NCBI GenBank assembly: GCA_023487645.1
Contig: JAMDBX010000075.1
Location: 1 to 32,487, forward strand
Length of the DNA stretch: 32,487 nt
Source of the DNA: Patescibacteria group bacterium
Lineage (GTDB): Bacteria > Patescibacteria > Microgenomatia > Daviesbacterales > UBA10151
Reading direction: 5' to 3'
Positions 13,132 through 20,909 of the stretch are shown one piece after another; the stretch's first letter is position 1; each line of letters opens with the position of its first letter. The notes below the pieces were generated by a model. It ran no database searches. It saw nothing but the letters and a program-made list of their open reading frames with translations, and was not told where the DNA came from. The position numbers and the translations under genes were made by a program.

Positions 13132-13833
13132 ATGATGAAAGTTGAGGGGCTGTCAGTTTTTTTCCCGGTGCACAACGAGGAGGAAAATATTTTAGTGACA
13201 GTCCAAAAGGCTGTCGAGGTTTTAAAACGACTGCCTCTGCAAAAATACGAAATTATTTTGGTGGAAAATGGTTCCAAGGATAAAAGTCCTGAAGTTGTCG
13301 ACCGGCTGGCAGAAGAGTATAAAAATGTCCGTGCCGTCCATCAAAACCCCGGAGGTTATGGTTATGCCCTGCGAGCTGGTTTTGCCAATGCCCAGTATGA
13401 GTGGGTTGTTTATACCGATGCCGACGGACAGTTTGATTTTTCGGAAGTAACTAAGTTTTTAGAAAAGACTGACCAGGCTGATGTTATTTACGGTTATAAA
13501 ATAAAAAGAAGCGACAATCATTTTAGAACTTTAGCTGCTAAGGGGTGGGCTTTGTCACTGTTCCTTTTTTTTGGCCTGCGTATTAAGGACGTGGATACCG
13601 GTTTTAAAATGGTCAATAAAAAGGTTTTGGAAAAAATCCCGCCTCTCCAATCAACTATCGGCGGCATGATTAATGCTGAACTGGTGATAAAAGCTAAAAA
13701 GGCAGGGTTTAAAATCACCCAAGTTCCGGTCCATCACTATCCCCGGCTTGCCGGGGCACCAACCGGGGTTAAACCACAGGTGATACTTCAATCGTATATC
13801 GACCTCTTTAAACTTTGGTGGAAACTCCGATGA
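13132..13833 (+). CDS. GT2 polyprenyl-phosphate sugar transferase (DPM1-like)
   Basis: 233 residues; a single GT-A domain without membrane segments. Seen: VFFPVHNEEENI at 9-20, ILVENGSKDKSPE at 42-54 (donor loop), NPGGYGYALRAGF at 72-84, and DADGQFDF at 96-103 as the metal-binding motif. DVDTGFKMVNKKVL and the conserved late PVHHYPR (where other family members have H or R) fit this group. It would make a polyprenyl-phosphate-linked sugar for the GT-C enzymes downstream. Two adjacent ATG codons make the exact start uncertain by one residue. The stop (TGA) overlaps the next ATG by 4 nt. Confidence 0.9.
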   Translation: MMKVEGLSVFFPVHNEEENILVTVQKAVEVLKRLPLQKYEIILVENGSKDKSPEVVDRLAEEYKNVRAVHQNPGGYGYALRAGFANAQYEWVVYTDADGQFDFSEVTKFLEKTDQADVIYGYKIKRSDNHFRTLAAKGWALSLFLFFGLRIKDVDTGFKMVNKKVLEKIPPLQSTIGGMINAELVIKAKKAGFKITQVPVHHYPRLAGAPTGVKPQVILQSYIDLFKLWWKLR

Positions 13834-15368
13834 TTAAATGGGTTAAGCGAAATCGAACTGAGTCTTTATTGATAGCATCCATTATAATAGTGGCTTCTTT
13901 TTTGCGTTTTTACCACCTTCCTGAATATATGACCTTTTTGGGGGATGAAGGACGGGATGCTTTGGTAGTTAAAGGAATTTTAATCAACCACCACTTTCCT
14001 CTTCTTGGGCCACCAACCTCTGTGGGTAATATTTATTTGGGGCCACTGTATTATTATATGATGGCAATTTCCATGGCCATTTTTTGGCTTAATCCTGCAG
14101 CGGCAGCTGGAATGGTAGCGCTATTGGGACTGGCCACCGTAGGATTGATTTATTATTTAAGTAGAGAGTGGTTTGGTAAGTTACCGGCAGCTATTGCTGC
14201 ATTTTTATATGCTATTTCTCCGGTGGTAATTGTTTATTCCCGCTCTTCCTGGAATCCTAATCCGGCTCCCTTCTTTACCTTATTGGCTATTTTAGGATTA
14301 TACAAAAGTCATAAAACACTGGATTTTAGATGGCTCATTTTAACAGGCGCAGCCGCTGCGGCTGTGGTCCAGATGCATTATCTAGCCTTAATCATGCTGC
14401 CTATTTTAGCAGTGCTTTGGGTTTATGAACTTTTTAGGCAACGGTTTATCGGACTCAAATTTCGTTATTTTAAGGTTGGATCGGTGGTAGGGATAGTCCT
14501 TTTTCTATTGTTATTATCACCCTTAGTACTGTTTGATTTAAGGCATAATTTTATGAACTACAAAGCTATCAGTACCTTTTTCCTCAATAGGCAGACTACT
14601 GTTAATCTAAATCCTGTCAATACCTTAGAAAGGATTTGGCCGATTTATTCCCATGATCTGATCGATCGGTATATCGCCGGGGACAATTATTTGTTGGTTT
14701 TTGCTATAGCTGTCTTTGTTTTATTACCTATTCTTGTGGCTCTTTGGCAGGCTGTAAGGGTAAAAAAAATAAGATGGGTTAATTTGGTGTTGGCAATTTG
14801 GTTACTGGGAGGAATGGGAGGGTTGGCCCTTTATAAACAGACGATCTACGATCATTATCTGGGGTTTTTGTCTCCGGTATTATTTTTACTCATAGGGTCT
14901 TTTGTAAATTTTTTCAGAAAAAAGTGGCAGTGGCTGATAGGGGGTATATTAGTAATTCTTTTGGCAGTTATAAATCTACAGCATAGTCCGCTTTTGCTCC
15001 CTCCGAATAACCAATTAGAAAGAACTCAGCAAATCGCGAAATTTGTTATTGGTCAGTCGCAGGGTCAACCTTTTAATTTTGCCTTAATCTCTGCGCATAA
15101 TTATGACGCCGCCTATCAGTTTTATTTAGATATTTATGGGCACAAACCGAGACAAGTTCCTTTTGAAGTAACAGACCAATTATTTGTAGTTTGCGAAGAT
15201 ACGATTTGTTTGCCTGTGGGTCATCCTAAATATGAAATTGCCGCTTTTGGCTGGACTACTGTTGCTAGCGAGAAGGATTTTGCCGGTGTTAAAGTATTTA
15301 AATTAATCCATAATCCGGCAGAAAATACTAAACCGTCGCCTGAGAAACAAAATGGAAAAACATCTTAA
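13830..15368 (+). CDS. ArnT/PMT-like GT-C membrane glycosyltransferase
   Basis: 512 residues from the ATG that overlaps the GT2 stop (an in-frame TTG at 13815 lies inside the GT2 gene and is less likely). About eleven hydrophobic segments are followed by a soluble C-terminal tail. The first outer loop carries LGDEGRDALV with D39-E40, the position of the catalytic acid in GT39/GT83-type enzymes. GPPTSVGNIYLGPLYYYMM follows and SPVVIVYSRSSWNPNPAPFF is in a later loop, both typical of the PMT_2 superfamily. Expected to transfer sugars from a polyprenyl-phosphate donor outside the membrane. Translationally coupled to the preceding GT2, which may make its donor. Confidence 0.87.
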   Translation: MIKWVKRNRTESLLIASIIIVASFLRFYHLPEYMTFLGDEGRDALVVKGILINHHFPLLGPPTSVGNIYLGPLYYYMMAISMAIFWLNPAAAAGMVALLGLATVGLIYYLSREWFGKLPAAIAAFLYAISPVVIVYSRSSWNPNPAPFFTLLAILGLYKSHKTLDFRWLILTGAAAAAVVQMHYLALIMLPILAVLWVYELFRQRFIGLKFRYFKVGSVVGIVLFLLLLSPLVLFDLRHNFMNYKAISTFFLNRQTTVNLNPVNTLERIWPIYSHDLIDRYIAGDNYLLVFAIAVFVLLPILVALWQAVRVKKIRWVNLVLAIWLLGGMGGLALYKQTIYDHYLGFLSPVLFLLIGSFVNFFRKKWQWLIGGILVILLAVINLQHSPLLLPPNNQLERTQQIAKFVIGQSQGQPFNFALISAHNYDAAYQFYLDIYGHKPRQVPFEVTDQLFVVCEDTICLPVGHPKYEIAAFGWTTVASEKDFAGVKVFKLIHNPAENTKPSPEKQNGKTS

Positions 15369-16905
15369 CAAAATCATTGCCGGTCTCAAAAAAGATGTTC
15401 ACGCACACAAATTGTATTATGGGTTAGTTTTGGTAATTTTAATTTGTGCTACGGTTTTAAGGGTTTGGAGGATAGATCAGCTATTGGGATTTTATTATGA
15501 TCAGGGAAGAGACGCTATAGCCATAAGCAAAATACTTGACGGAAACCTAACATTGATTGGTCCGACTACCGGGATTGAGGGAGTATTTTTGGGACCGTTT
15601 TATTATTATTTCCTTGCTCCTGGGTATTTTCTAGGTCAAGGTAACCCGGTAGTAGCTTCTTATTGGCAAACGTTAGTTATTATGGGTGGTTTGTTGGTTA
15701 CCTTTTTTATCAGCAGAATTTATTTTTCGTTTGTGACCGGAATTTTTTCTTTATTTTTAATGACATTTTCTTTCTCTGAAATCAAACTAGACCGTTGGTT
15801 ATCAAACCCCACGCCGGCTCTTTTTTTTGCTCCTTTGGCCGTACTTTTTTTAAGTTTAAGTTTTTCGTCACCTCTGCCGTTTTTGCCATTGGCTGCATTG
15901 TCCTTGGGGATTCTATTGCAGCTTGAAGCATCGAGTGGTTTTTTCTTAACTGTAGTGACATTTCTGTTAATTATCGTTTTTAAAAAGAGATTTAACTTAA
16001 AAGTTATTGTCATTTCTGTTTTGACATTTGGCTTGACACTACTGCCTCAAATTTTATTTGAACTGCGGCATAATTTTTTGCTTACAAAAACACTCTTTGG
16101 GTTTGCTGGGGGCAAGGTCCAAACAGAGAGTCGAGCTACTTTTCAGATACCGACTATGCGCGTGATTGAGGACAGGTTAAATTTTTATTCGGTAACTTTT
16201 CTGGAAAAATTGAAACTAAATTTTGATCCTAAATTTAGTATGCTTTTTGTAGCTTTCCTGATTTTTTGTTTATTGTTCATCCTGAAAAATTGGTCCAAAC
16301 CCGTCGTCAAGGTCATGGCTTTTTGGTTTTTGGGGTTGCTGTTGTGCTTCCTTTTCTACAACGGAAATTATGGACAAATTAATACTTATTATTTTGTAAC
16401 TGTCTTTCCAATTTTTTTTATCTTTGCTGCACTTTTTTTGGAAGGTTTGTGGAAGATAAATGTTTTAAAACCGATAGTCGTTTTACTGCTGGCGTTGTTT
16501 CTATATGACCAGCTACCACTTTCTTTTAACTATTTAAGCAGCGGGGTTGACGGTGACACTACTATTGCATTAGGTAATCAAGTAGAAGCGGTCAAGTACG
16601 TTATTAATGACGCTTCAAATACGCCTTATAATTGGGATGCTTATGTTCCTCCGATTATACCTTATACATATACTTACTTATTTCAGTACTATAGTAAAAA
16701 ATTGCACAAGCAGGCTGTTTCTCAGTTAGCAAGTAACCTATATACTATTCATGAGACAGACTATACTATTCATGAGACAGACACGTCTCATCCTGAACGG
16801 GAGAATACTTGGTTAAAAAGACAGGATAGTATTGGTAAAATAATAAAGACTGTCAAATTTGGCGGGGTGGTTGTAGAAAGGAGAAACAGAGTTAATTATA
16901 ACTAA
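15352..16905 (+). CDS. ArnT/PMT-like GT-C membrane glycosyltransferase, paralogue
   Basis: 517 residues, overlapping the previous gene by 17 nt. Clearly a paralogue of it: the same LRVWRIDQLLGF opening after the first membrane segment, the same GVFLGPFYYYFL motif at about 77-88, and LDRWLSNPTPALFFAP in place of SSWNPNPAPFF. The key difference is YYDQGRD at 48-54 where the neighbour has GDEGRD. The Asp (D50) is kept but the following Glu is Gln, which might alter or weaken catalysis. The C-terminal tail contains a duplicated heptapeptide YTIHETD caused by a 21-bp tandem repeat. Probably acts on lipid-linked sugars; substrate unknown. Confidence 0.85.
   Translation: MEKHLNKIIAGLKKDVHAHKLYYGLVLVILICATVLRVWRIDQLLGFYYDQGRDAIAISKILDGNLTLIGPTTGIEGVFLGPFYYYFLAPGYFLGQGNPVVASYWQTLVIMGGLLVTFFISRIYFSFVTGIFSLFLMTFSFSEIKLDRWLSNPTPALFFAPLAVLFLSLSFSSPLPFLPLAALSLGILLQLEASSGFFLTVVTFLLIIVFKKRFNLKVIVISVLTFGLTLLPQILFELRHNFLLTKTLFGFAGGKVQTESRATFQIPTMRVIEDRLNFYSVTFLEKLKLNFDPKFSMLFVAFLIFCLLFILKNWSKPVVKVMAFWFLGLLLCFLFYNGNYGQINTYYFVTVFPIFFIFAALFLEGLWKINVLKPIVVLLLALFLYDQLPLSFNYLSSGVDGDTTIALGNQVEAVKYVINDASNTPYNWDAYVPPIIPYTYTYLFQYYSKKLHKQAVSQLASNLYTIHETDYTIHETDTSHPERENTWLKRQDSIGKIIKTVKFGGVVVERRNRVNYN
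16741..16782 (+). repeat. Perfect 2 x 21-bp tandem repeat in coding sequence
   Basis: Positions 16741-16761 and 16762-16782 are identical and in frame, each encoding YTIHETD near the C-terminus of the GT-C protein. The ATGAGAC in the second copy also forms an inverted repeat with GTCTCAT immediately downstream. Confidence 0.9.
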
Positions 16906-16910
16906 GCCAT

Positions 16911-17666
16911 ATGCAACAAAAAGACATTATTAAATTATCTGTGGTGATTCCTGCTTACAATGGAGAGGAAGATTTGAGAAAGGGTGTTTTGGAAGAAATT
17001 GACCGTTACTTGGAAAAGCAGGATTATGGTTACGAAGTTGTTATTGTTGACGACGGATCAACGGATAATACCGCTGTTATTGTTGAAGGTTTGGCTAAAA
17101 ATAAAAAGAATTTTAGATTAATCAAAAACCCTCATAAAGGTAAGGCTGTGACTGTGATGACAGGTCTTATTGAAAGTCGGGGAGAGGTAGTTGTTTTTAC
17201 AGATATTGACCAATCAACCCCTCTACTGGAAATTGAAAAATTTTTTCCAAAATTTGAACAAGGGTTTAATATTGTTATCGGCTCAAGAAGCGGCAGGTCG
17301 GGATCGCCTTTAATTCGGAAGTTGGCCTCTGTGGTATTTTCTATCCTCCGAAGGATAATATTGGGATTACCTTTGGTTGATACCCAGTGCGGTTTTAAGG
17401 CCTTTGACCGTAAGTCGATTGAAATGATTTTCCCTAAGCTTCTTGAAAGATACCGAAATATTAATACTTCGGGCAGAGCCTTAAATGCCGATTTTGATGT
17501 TGAAATGCTTTTCTTGGCAAAAAAGAAAAATTTACAAATCGCCGAGGTAAAAGTAGATTGGCATGATGAAAATCCTCAGAATGCGCATTTAATTGCCAAT
17601 TCCTTAGATGCATTAAAGGGTATGTTTAGGGTGAGGTTGAACGACCTTCGGGGAAAATATGTTTAA
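16911..17666 (+). CDS. GT2 polyprenyl-phosphate glycosyltransferase (ALG5/DPM1-like)
   Basis: 251 residues, soluble GT-A domain. Seen: SVVIPAYNGEEDL at 10-22, VIVDDGSTDNT at 44-54 (nucleotide binding), NPHKGKAVTVMTGL at 73-86, FTDIDQSTPLLEIEK at 96-110 with the D98-I-D100 metal motif, GSRSGR, and DTQCGFKAFDR in the late acceptor region. The KGKAV and TDTQCGFKAF wording resembles dolichyl-phosphate glucosyltransferase ALG5 and its bacterial relatives more than the other GT2 genes here. Thus the window has three GT2 enzymes with different donor-loop sequences, perhaps one per sugar. Overlaps the next gene by 8 nt. Confidence 0.9.
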   Translation: MQQKDIIKLSVVIPAYNGEEDLRKGVLEEIDRYLEKQDYGYEVVIVDDGSTDNTAVIVEGLAKNKKNFRLIKNPHKGKAVTVMTGLIESRGEVVVFTDIDQSTPLLEIEKFFPKFEQGFNIVIGSRSGRSGSPLIRKLASVVFSILRRIILGLPLVDTQCGFKAFDRKSIEMIFPKLLERYRNINTSGRALNADFDVEMLFLAKKKNLQIAEVKVDWHDENPQNAHLIANSLDALKGMFRVRLNDLRGKYV

Positions 17667-19194
17667 ATTTTTAAAACTTTATAGGATGGAAATCCTGGTT
17701 TTTGTTTTAATTGCGGTGGGATATTTTATCCTGCGCATTCCTAACTTAACTTTGCAGCCGATTTTTGCAGATGAGGCAATTTATATTCGTTGGGCCCAGC
17801 TGATGAAGGCCGAACCTACCTTAAGGTTTATTTCCCTAACTGATGGTAAAACGCCGCTGTTTATGTGGCTTATGACCCCGCTTTTTAAGGTTTTTAGCGA
17901 CCCGCTTTTGGCAGGGAGATTTTTGTCAGTACTTTCTGGTTTTGTAACACTATCGGGGGTTCTGTTTTTGGGATGGAAATTTTTTAATAAACAAAGCGGA
18001 ATTTGGGCAGCCGTGCTTGTAACAATAGTTCCTTTTATGGTTTTTTTTGATCGGATGGCATTAGTAGATTCTATGCTTGCCGCTTTTTCCATTTGGTCTT
18101 TAAACCTGGCGTTATTATTAATTAAATATCCCAGAATTGATATCTCCATGACACTGGGTTATGTGCTGGGAGGAGGACTTTTAACCAAGCCTCCGGGATT
18201 TTTTAATATCTTGGTTCTGCCGGTAAGTTTAGTCATATTTAACTGGAAGTCAAAAAATAGGCAATGGAAATTTTTAAAAATCTTTGGCTTGTGGATAATA
18301 GCAATTGTGGTGATGGGTGGAATTTATAGTATTTTAAAATTAGGTCCCGGGTATTCCGGTCTGGCTGGACGTAATGAAGATTATATTTTTTCTCCCATAG
18401 ATATTATTAACCGTCCTTGGGATCCATTTCTTCCACATTTGGCAAATTTAGTTGACTGGTTGCCTAAGCTGTTAACTCTCCCGGTGCTGGCGTTGATTGT
18501 TTGTGGATCGGTATCTGTATTTATTAAAAAAAATAAATATGGGGTAGTAGTACTCCTTTGGAGTTTACTGCCGCTGTTTGCCCAAATGGTTTTATTGAAG
18601 ACTTTTACTGCCCGATATATACTTTTTTCTGTTCCACCTTTACTTTTCCTTGGGGGATGGGGAATATTTTTGATTTCTCAAAAATTTAAAAAAAACCTTT
18701 CAGTTTTTGTCATAGGCACTTTAGCAGTTATTTTACCTTTATCTTTATTTTTTGATTTCCGGTTACTTACCAACCCGTCTTTAGCACCTTTGCCACAGGA
18801 AGAAAGAAGGGGTTATTTGGAAGATTGGACCGCCGGATATGGGCTAAAAGAAATTGCCCAATTTTTAATTAACGAGTCGAATCATGGATTAGTGGTTGTC
18901 GGAACAGAAGGCAGTTTTGGTACTTTACCTGATGGGTTAGAGATATATTTGGATACCCACTCACATCAGGCGCCTGCAGACCGCCAGGTTGTAGTCATTG
19001 GCGGTGGTCCTACAGTCTCGGGACAGTTGCGCCAGGCTGCTTTAGACCACCCAACTTTCTTTATTGCAAATAGGTCACGTTACCCTCAATCAGGCGATGC
19101 GATGAAGCTTTTACAGGAATATTTTAAAGCCTTTTCCGTGGGGAATTTGAAGGATGCAATTGTCTTTTACCGAGTTTTTCCGCTTAATCAGTAA
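17659..19194 (+). CDS. ArnT/PMT-like GT-C membrane glycosyltransferase (GT39/GT83 type)
   Basis: 511 residues with about ten to twelve membrane segments. The first loop reads PIFADEAIYIRWAQLM with D38-E39, then SLTDGKTPLFMWLMTPLFKV at 59-78, a textbook PMT_2/ArnT catalytic loop (DE followed by K-P-P/T-P-L). FFDRMALVDSMLAAF and LLTKPPGFFNIL follow, where the K-P-P-G motif is typical. The C-terminal soluble domain (about 400-505) is alpha/beta with GTEGSFGTLPDGLEIYLD. It is translationally coupled by overlap to the GT2 gene, suggesting that the GT2 supplies its lipid-linked donor. Confidence 0.9.
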   Translation: MFKFLKLYRMEILVFVLIAVGYFILRIPNLTLQPIFADEAIYIRWAQLMKAEPTLRFISLTDGKTPLFMWLMTPLFKVFSDPLLAGRFLSVLSGFVTLSGVLFLGWKFFNKQSGIWAAVLVTIVPFMVFFDRMALVDSMLAAFSIWSLNLALLLIKYPRIDISMTLGYVLGGGLLTKPPGFFNILVLPVSLVIFNWKSKNRQWKFLKIFGLWIIAIVVMGGIYSILKLGPGYSGLAGRNEDYIFSPIDIINRPWDPFLPHLANLVDWLPKLLTLPVLALIVCGSVSVFIKKNKYGVVVLLWSLLPLFAQMVLLKTFTARYILFSVPPLLFLGGWGIFLISQKFKKNLSVFVIGTLAVILPLSLFFDFRLLTNPSLAPLPQEERRGYLEDWTAGYGLKEIAQFLINESNHGLVVVGTEGSFGTLPDGLEIYLDTHSHQAPADRQVVVIGGGPTVSGQLRQAALDHPTFFIANRSRYPQSGDAMKLLQEYFKAFSVGNLKDAIVFYRVFPLNQ

Positions 19195-19205
19195 AACTAC
19201 ATAAA

Positions 19206-20909
19206 ATGAAGTCTTTTTTTAAAAAAGTCTATATTTGGCCGTTATTAATTATTTTGACAGTCCCTACTTTTTATTCCCTTGTTCGTTCGGGATATTTTCC
19301 TATTCAAGATAATATGCAGGCTTTTAGAATTGAGCAAATGGACAAATGTTTACAAGACGGACAGATCCCTTGCCGTTGGGTGCCAGATATGGGTTATCAA
19401 TATGGTTATCCGCAATTTGAATTTTATTCCCCCAGTGTTTACTATCTTGGTAATTTATTCCATTTTGCCGGTTTTCAATTTATTGATTCCATAAAAATTC
19501 TTTTCATTTTAGGATTTGTGACAGGTACCTTGACCATGTTTATTTTTATACGCACGTTATTTGGCGATTGGCCAGCGCTAGTTGGGGCAGTGCTATATAC
19601 GTATGTCCCTTTTAAGGCGGTTGATGTTTATGTAAGGGGAGCGATGAGTGAATTTTGGGCTTTAGCAATTTTTCCGCTGGTTTTTTGGTCCTCTTATCAA
19701 TTAATTAAGACCGAAAAGGTAAGATATTTGGTTTGGCTTGCACTATCAGCAGGGGCACTTTTGTTGACTCATAATTTAATGTCTTTGATCTTTTTGCCTT
19801 TAGTTGCCATTTGGTCGCTTGCCTGGGTTTATTTGGAAAAGGATTGGAAAGTTTTGCCTAAATTAATAACAGGAGGAATATTAGGAGCAGGCCTTGCTGC
19901 ATTTTTTATTTTACCGCTAATTTTTGAAAGACAGTATGTACATATCGAGACGATGCTTGGAGGGTATTTTGATTATAGACAGCATTTTGTTACCTTTGGC
20001 CAACTGTTTTTTTCTAACTATTGGGGTTATGGTTCCTCGGTTTTGGGACCGAATGATGACTTGTCTTTATCCACCGGAATAGTGCAGTGGATAGCTGGAG
20101 TTATAGCCTTATTTGTGGCAATTTTAAGTTTTAAGAGATTTCAAAAGGTCGCTATGATTACTTTTATTCTTGTGCTTGTTGATATTAGCGTACTGTTTTT
20201 AACCCATCAAAAATCAAGTTTTATTTGGGAAAGGATTCCGTTTTTGGCCTGGTTACAATTTCCCTGGAGACTGCTTGCCGATAGTATATTTTTACTTTCC
20301 TTTTTAGGGGGTTTGGCGGTTTTTTTAACGGAAAAGTTAAAGGGAAGAAAATTTTCTACCGCCCTAGGGATTATCTTGATTATCGGAGTGTTTGTTTTAT
20401 ATGGAAGTTTCTTTCGTCCCCTTAAGTGGTTTAATTTTTCTGATCAACAACAATTTAGTGGCGATTTTTGGGAGAAACAGCTAACAAGCAGTATCTTTGA
20501 TTACCTCCCAGTTTATGCTAAATTACCCCCTAATAACAAGGCTCCTGCCTATCCAGAAGTACTTAAGGGTAAAGTTGATTTTCAAAATTATAAAAAGGGC
20601 AGTGACTTTCAAATTGGTGGGGTTCATGTAACTCAGGATGCTTTAATTAGGTTACCTTTGTTTGATTTTCCCGGGATGACAGTCACTATTGACGGAAAAG
20701 TTGTGGATCATAATCACAATAACTGCTCAGAAGAAGAATATTGCCTAGGGCTTATTAGTTTTAATGTCCCAACTGGAAATCATATAATTAAAGCAAGTTT
20801 AGAAAATACTCCAATAAGGACAGTGGGCAATATTCTAACTATTGTCAGCTTTTTGGTATTAACAGGGCTAATTTTTAAAGCAAAAATATATGAAAGAATT
20901 AATCGCTAA
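19206..20909 (+). CDS. PTPS-related/YfhO-like membrane protein, array unit 1
   Basis: 567 residues, about eleven membrane segments plus a C-terminal beta-rich tail. It belongs to what Pfam calls the 6-pyruvoyl-tetrahydropterin synthase related membrane domain (PF10131-like), a GT-C-like family named by an old similarity and not known to make pterin. Signature points: QDNMQAFRIEQMDKCLQDGQ, PCRWVPDMGYQYGYPQF, VDVYVRGAMSEFWAL, LTHNLMSL, WGYGSSVLGPNDDLSL, LQFPWRLL, then a tail with LFDFPGMTVTIDGKVV and a final membrane helix. Exact activity unknown; a lipid-linked sugar transferase is the best guess. It overlaps the next unit by 20 nt. Confidence 0.85.
   Translation: MKSFFKKVYIWPLLIILTVPTFYSLVRSGYFPIQDNMQAFRIEQMDKCLQDGQIPCRWVPDMGYQYGYPQFEFYSPSVYYLGNLFHFAGFQFIDSIKILFILGFVTGTLTMFIFIRTLFGDWPALVGAVLYTYVPFKAVDVYVRGAMSEFWALAIFPLVFWSSYQLIKTEKVRYLVWLALSAGALLLTHNLMSLIFLPLVAIWSLAWVYLEKDWKVLPKLITGGILGAGLAAFFILPLIFERQYVHIETMLGGYFDYRQHFVTFGQLFFSNYWGYGSSVLGPNDDLSLSTGIVQWIAGVIALFVAILSFKRFQKVAMITFILVLVDISVLFLTHQKSSFIWERIPFLAWLQFPWRLLADSIFLLSFLGGLAVFLTEKLKGRKFSTALGIILIIGVFVLYGSFFRPLKWFNFSDQQQFSGDFWEKQLTSSIFDYLPVYAKLPPNNKAPAYPEVLKGKVDFQNYKKGSDFQIGGVHVTQDALIRLPLFDFPGMTVTIDGKVVDHNHNNCSEEEYCLGLISFNVPTGNHIIKASLENTPIRTVGNILTIVSFLVLTGLIFKAKIYERINR

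Noticed and set aside
16741..16782. Start of a CRISPR array
   Set aside because: Only two adjoining copies with no spacers, in frame inside a coding gene.
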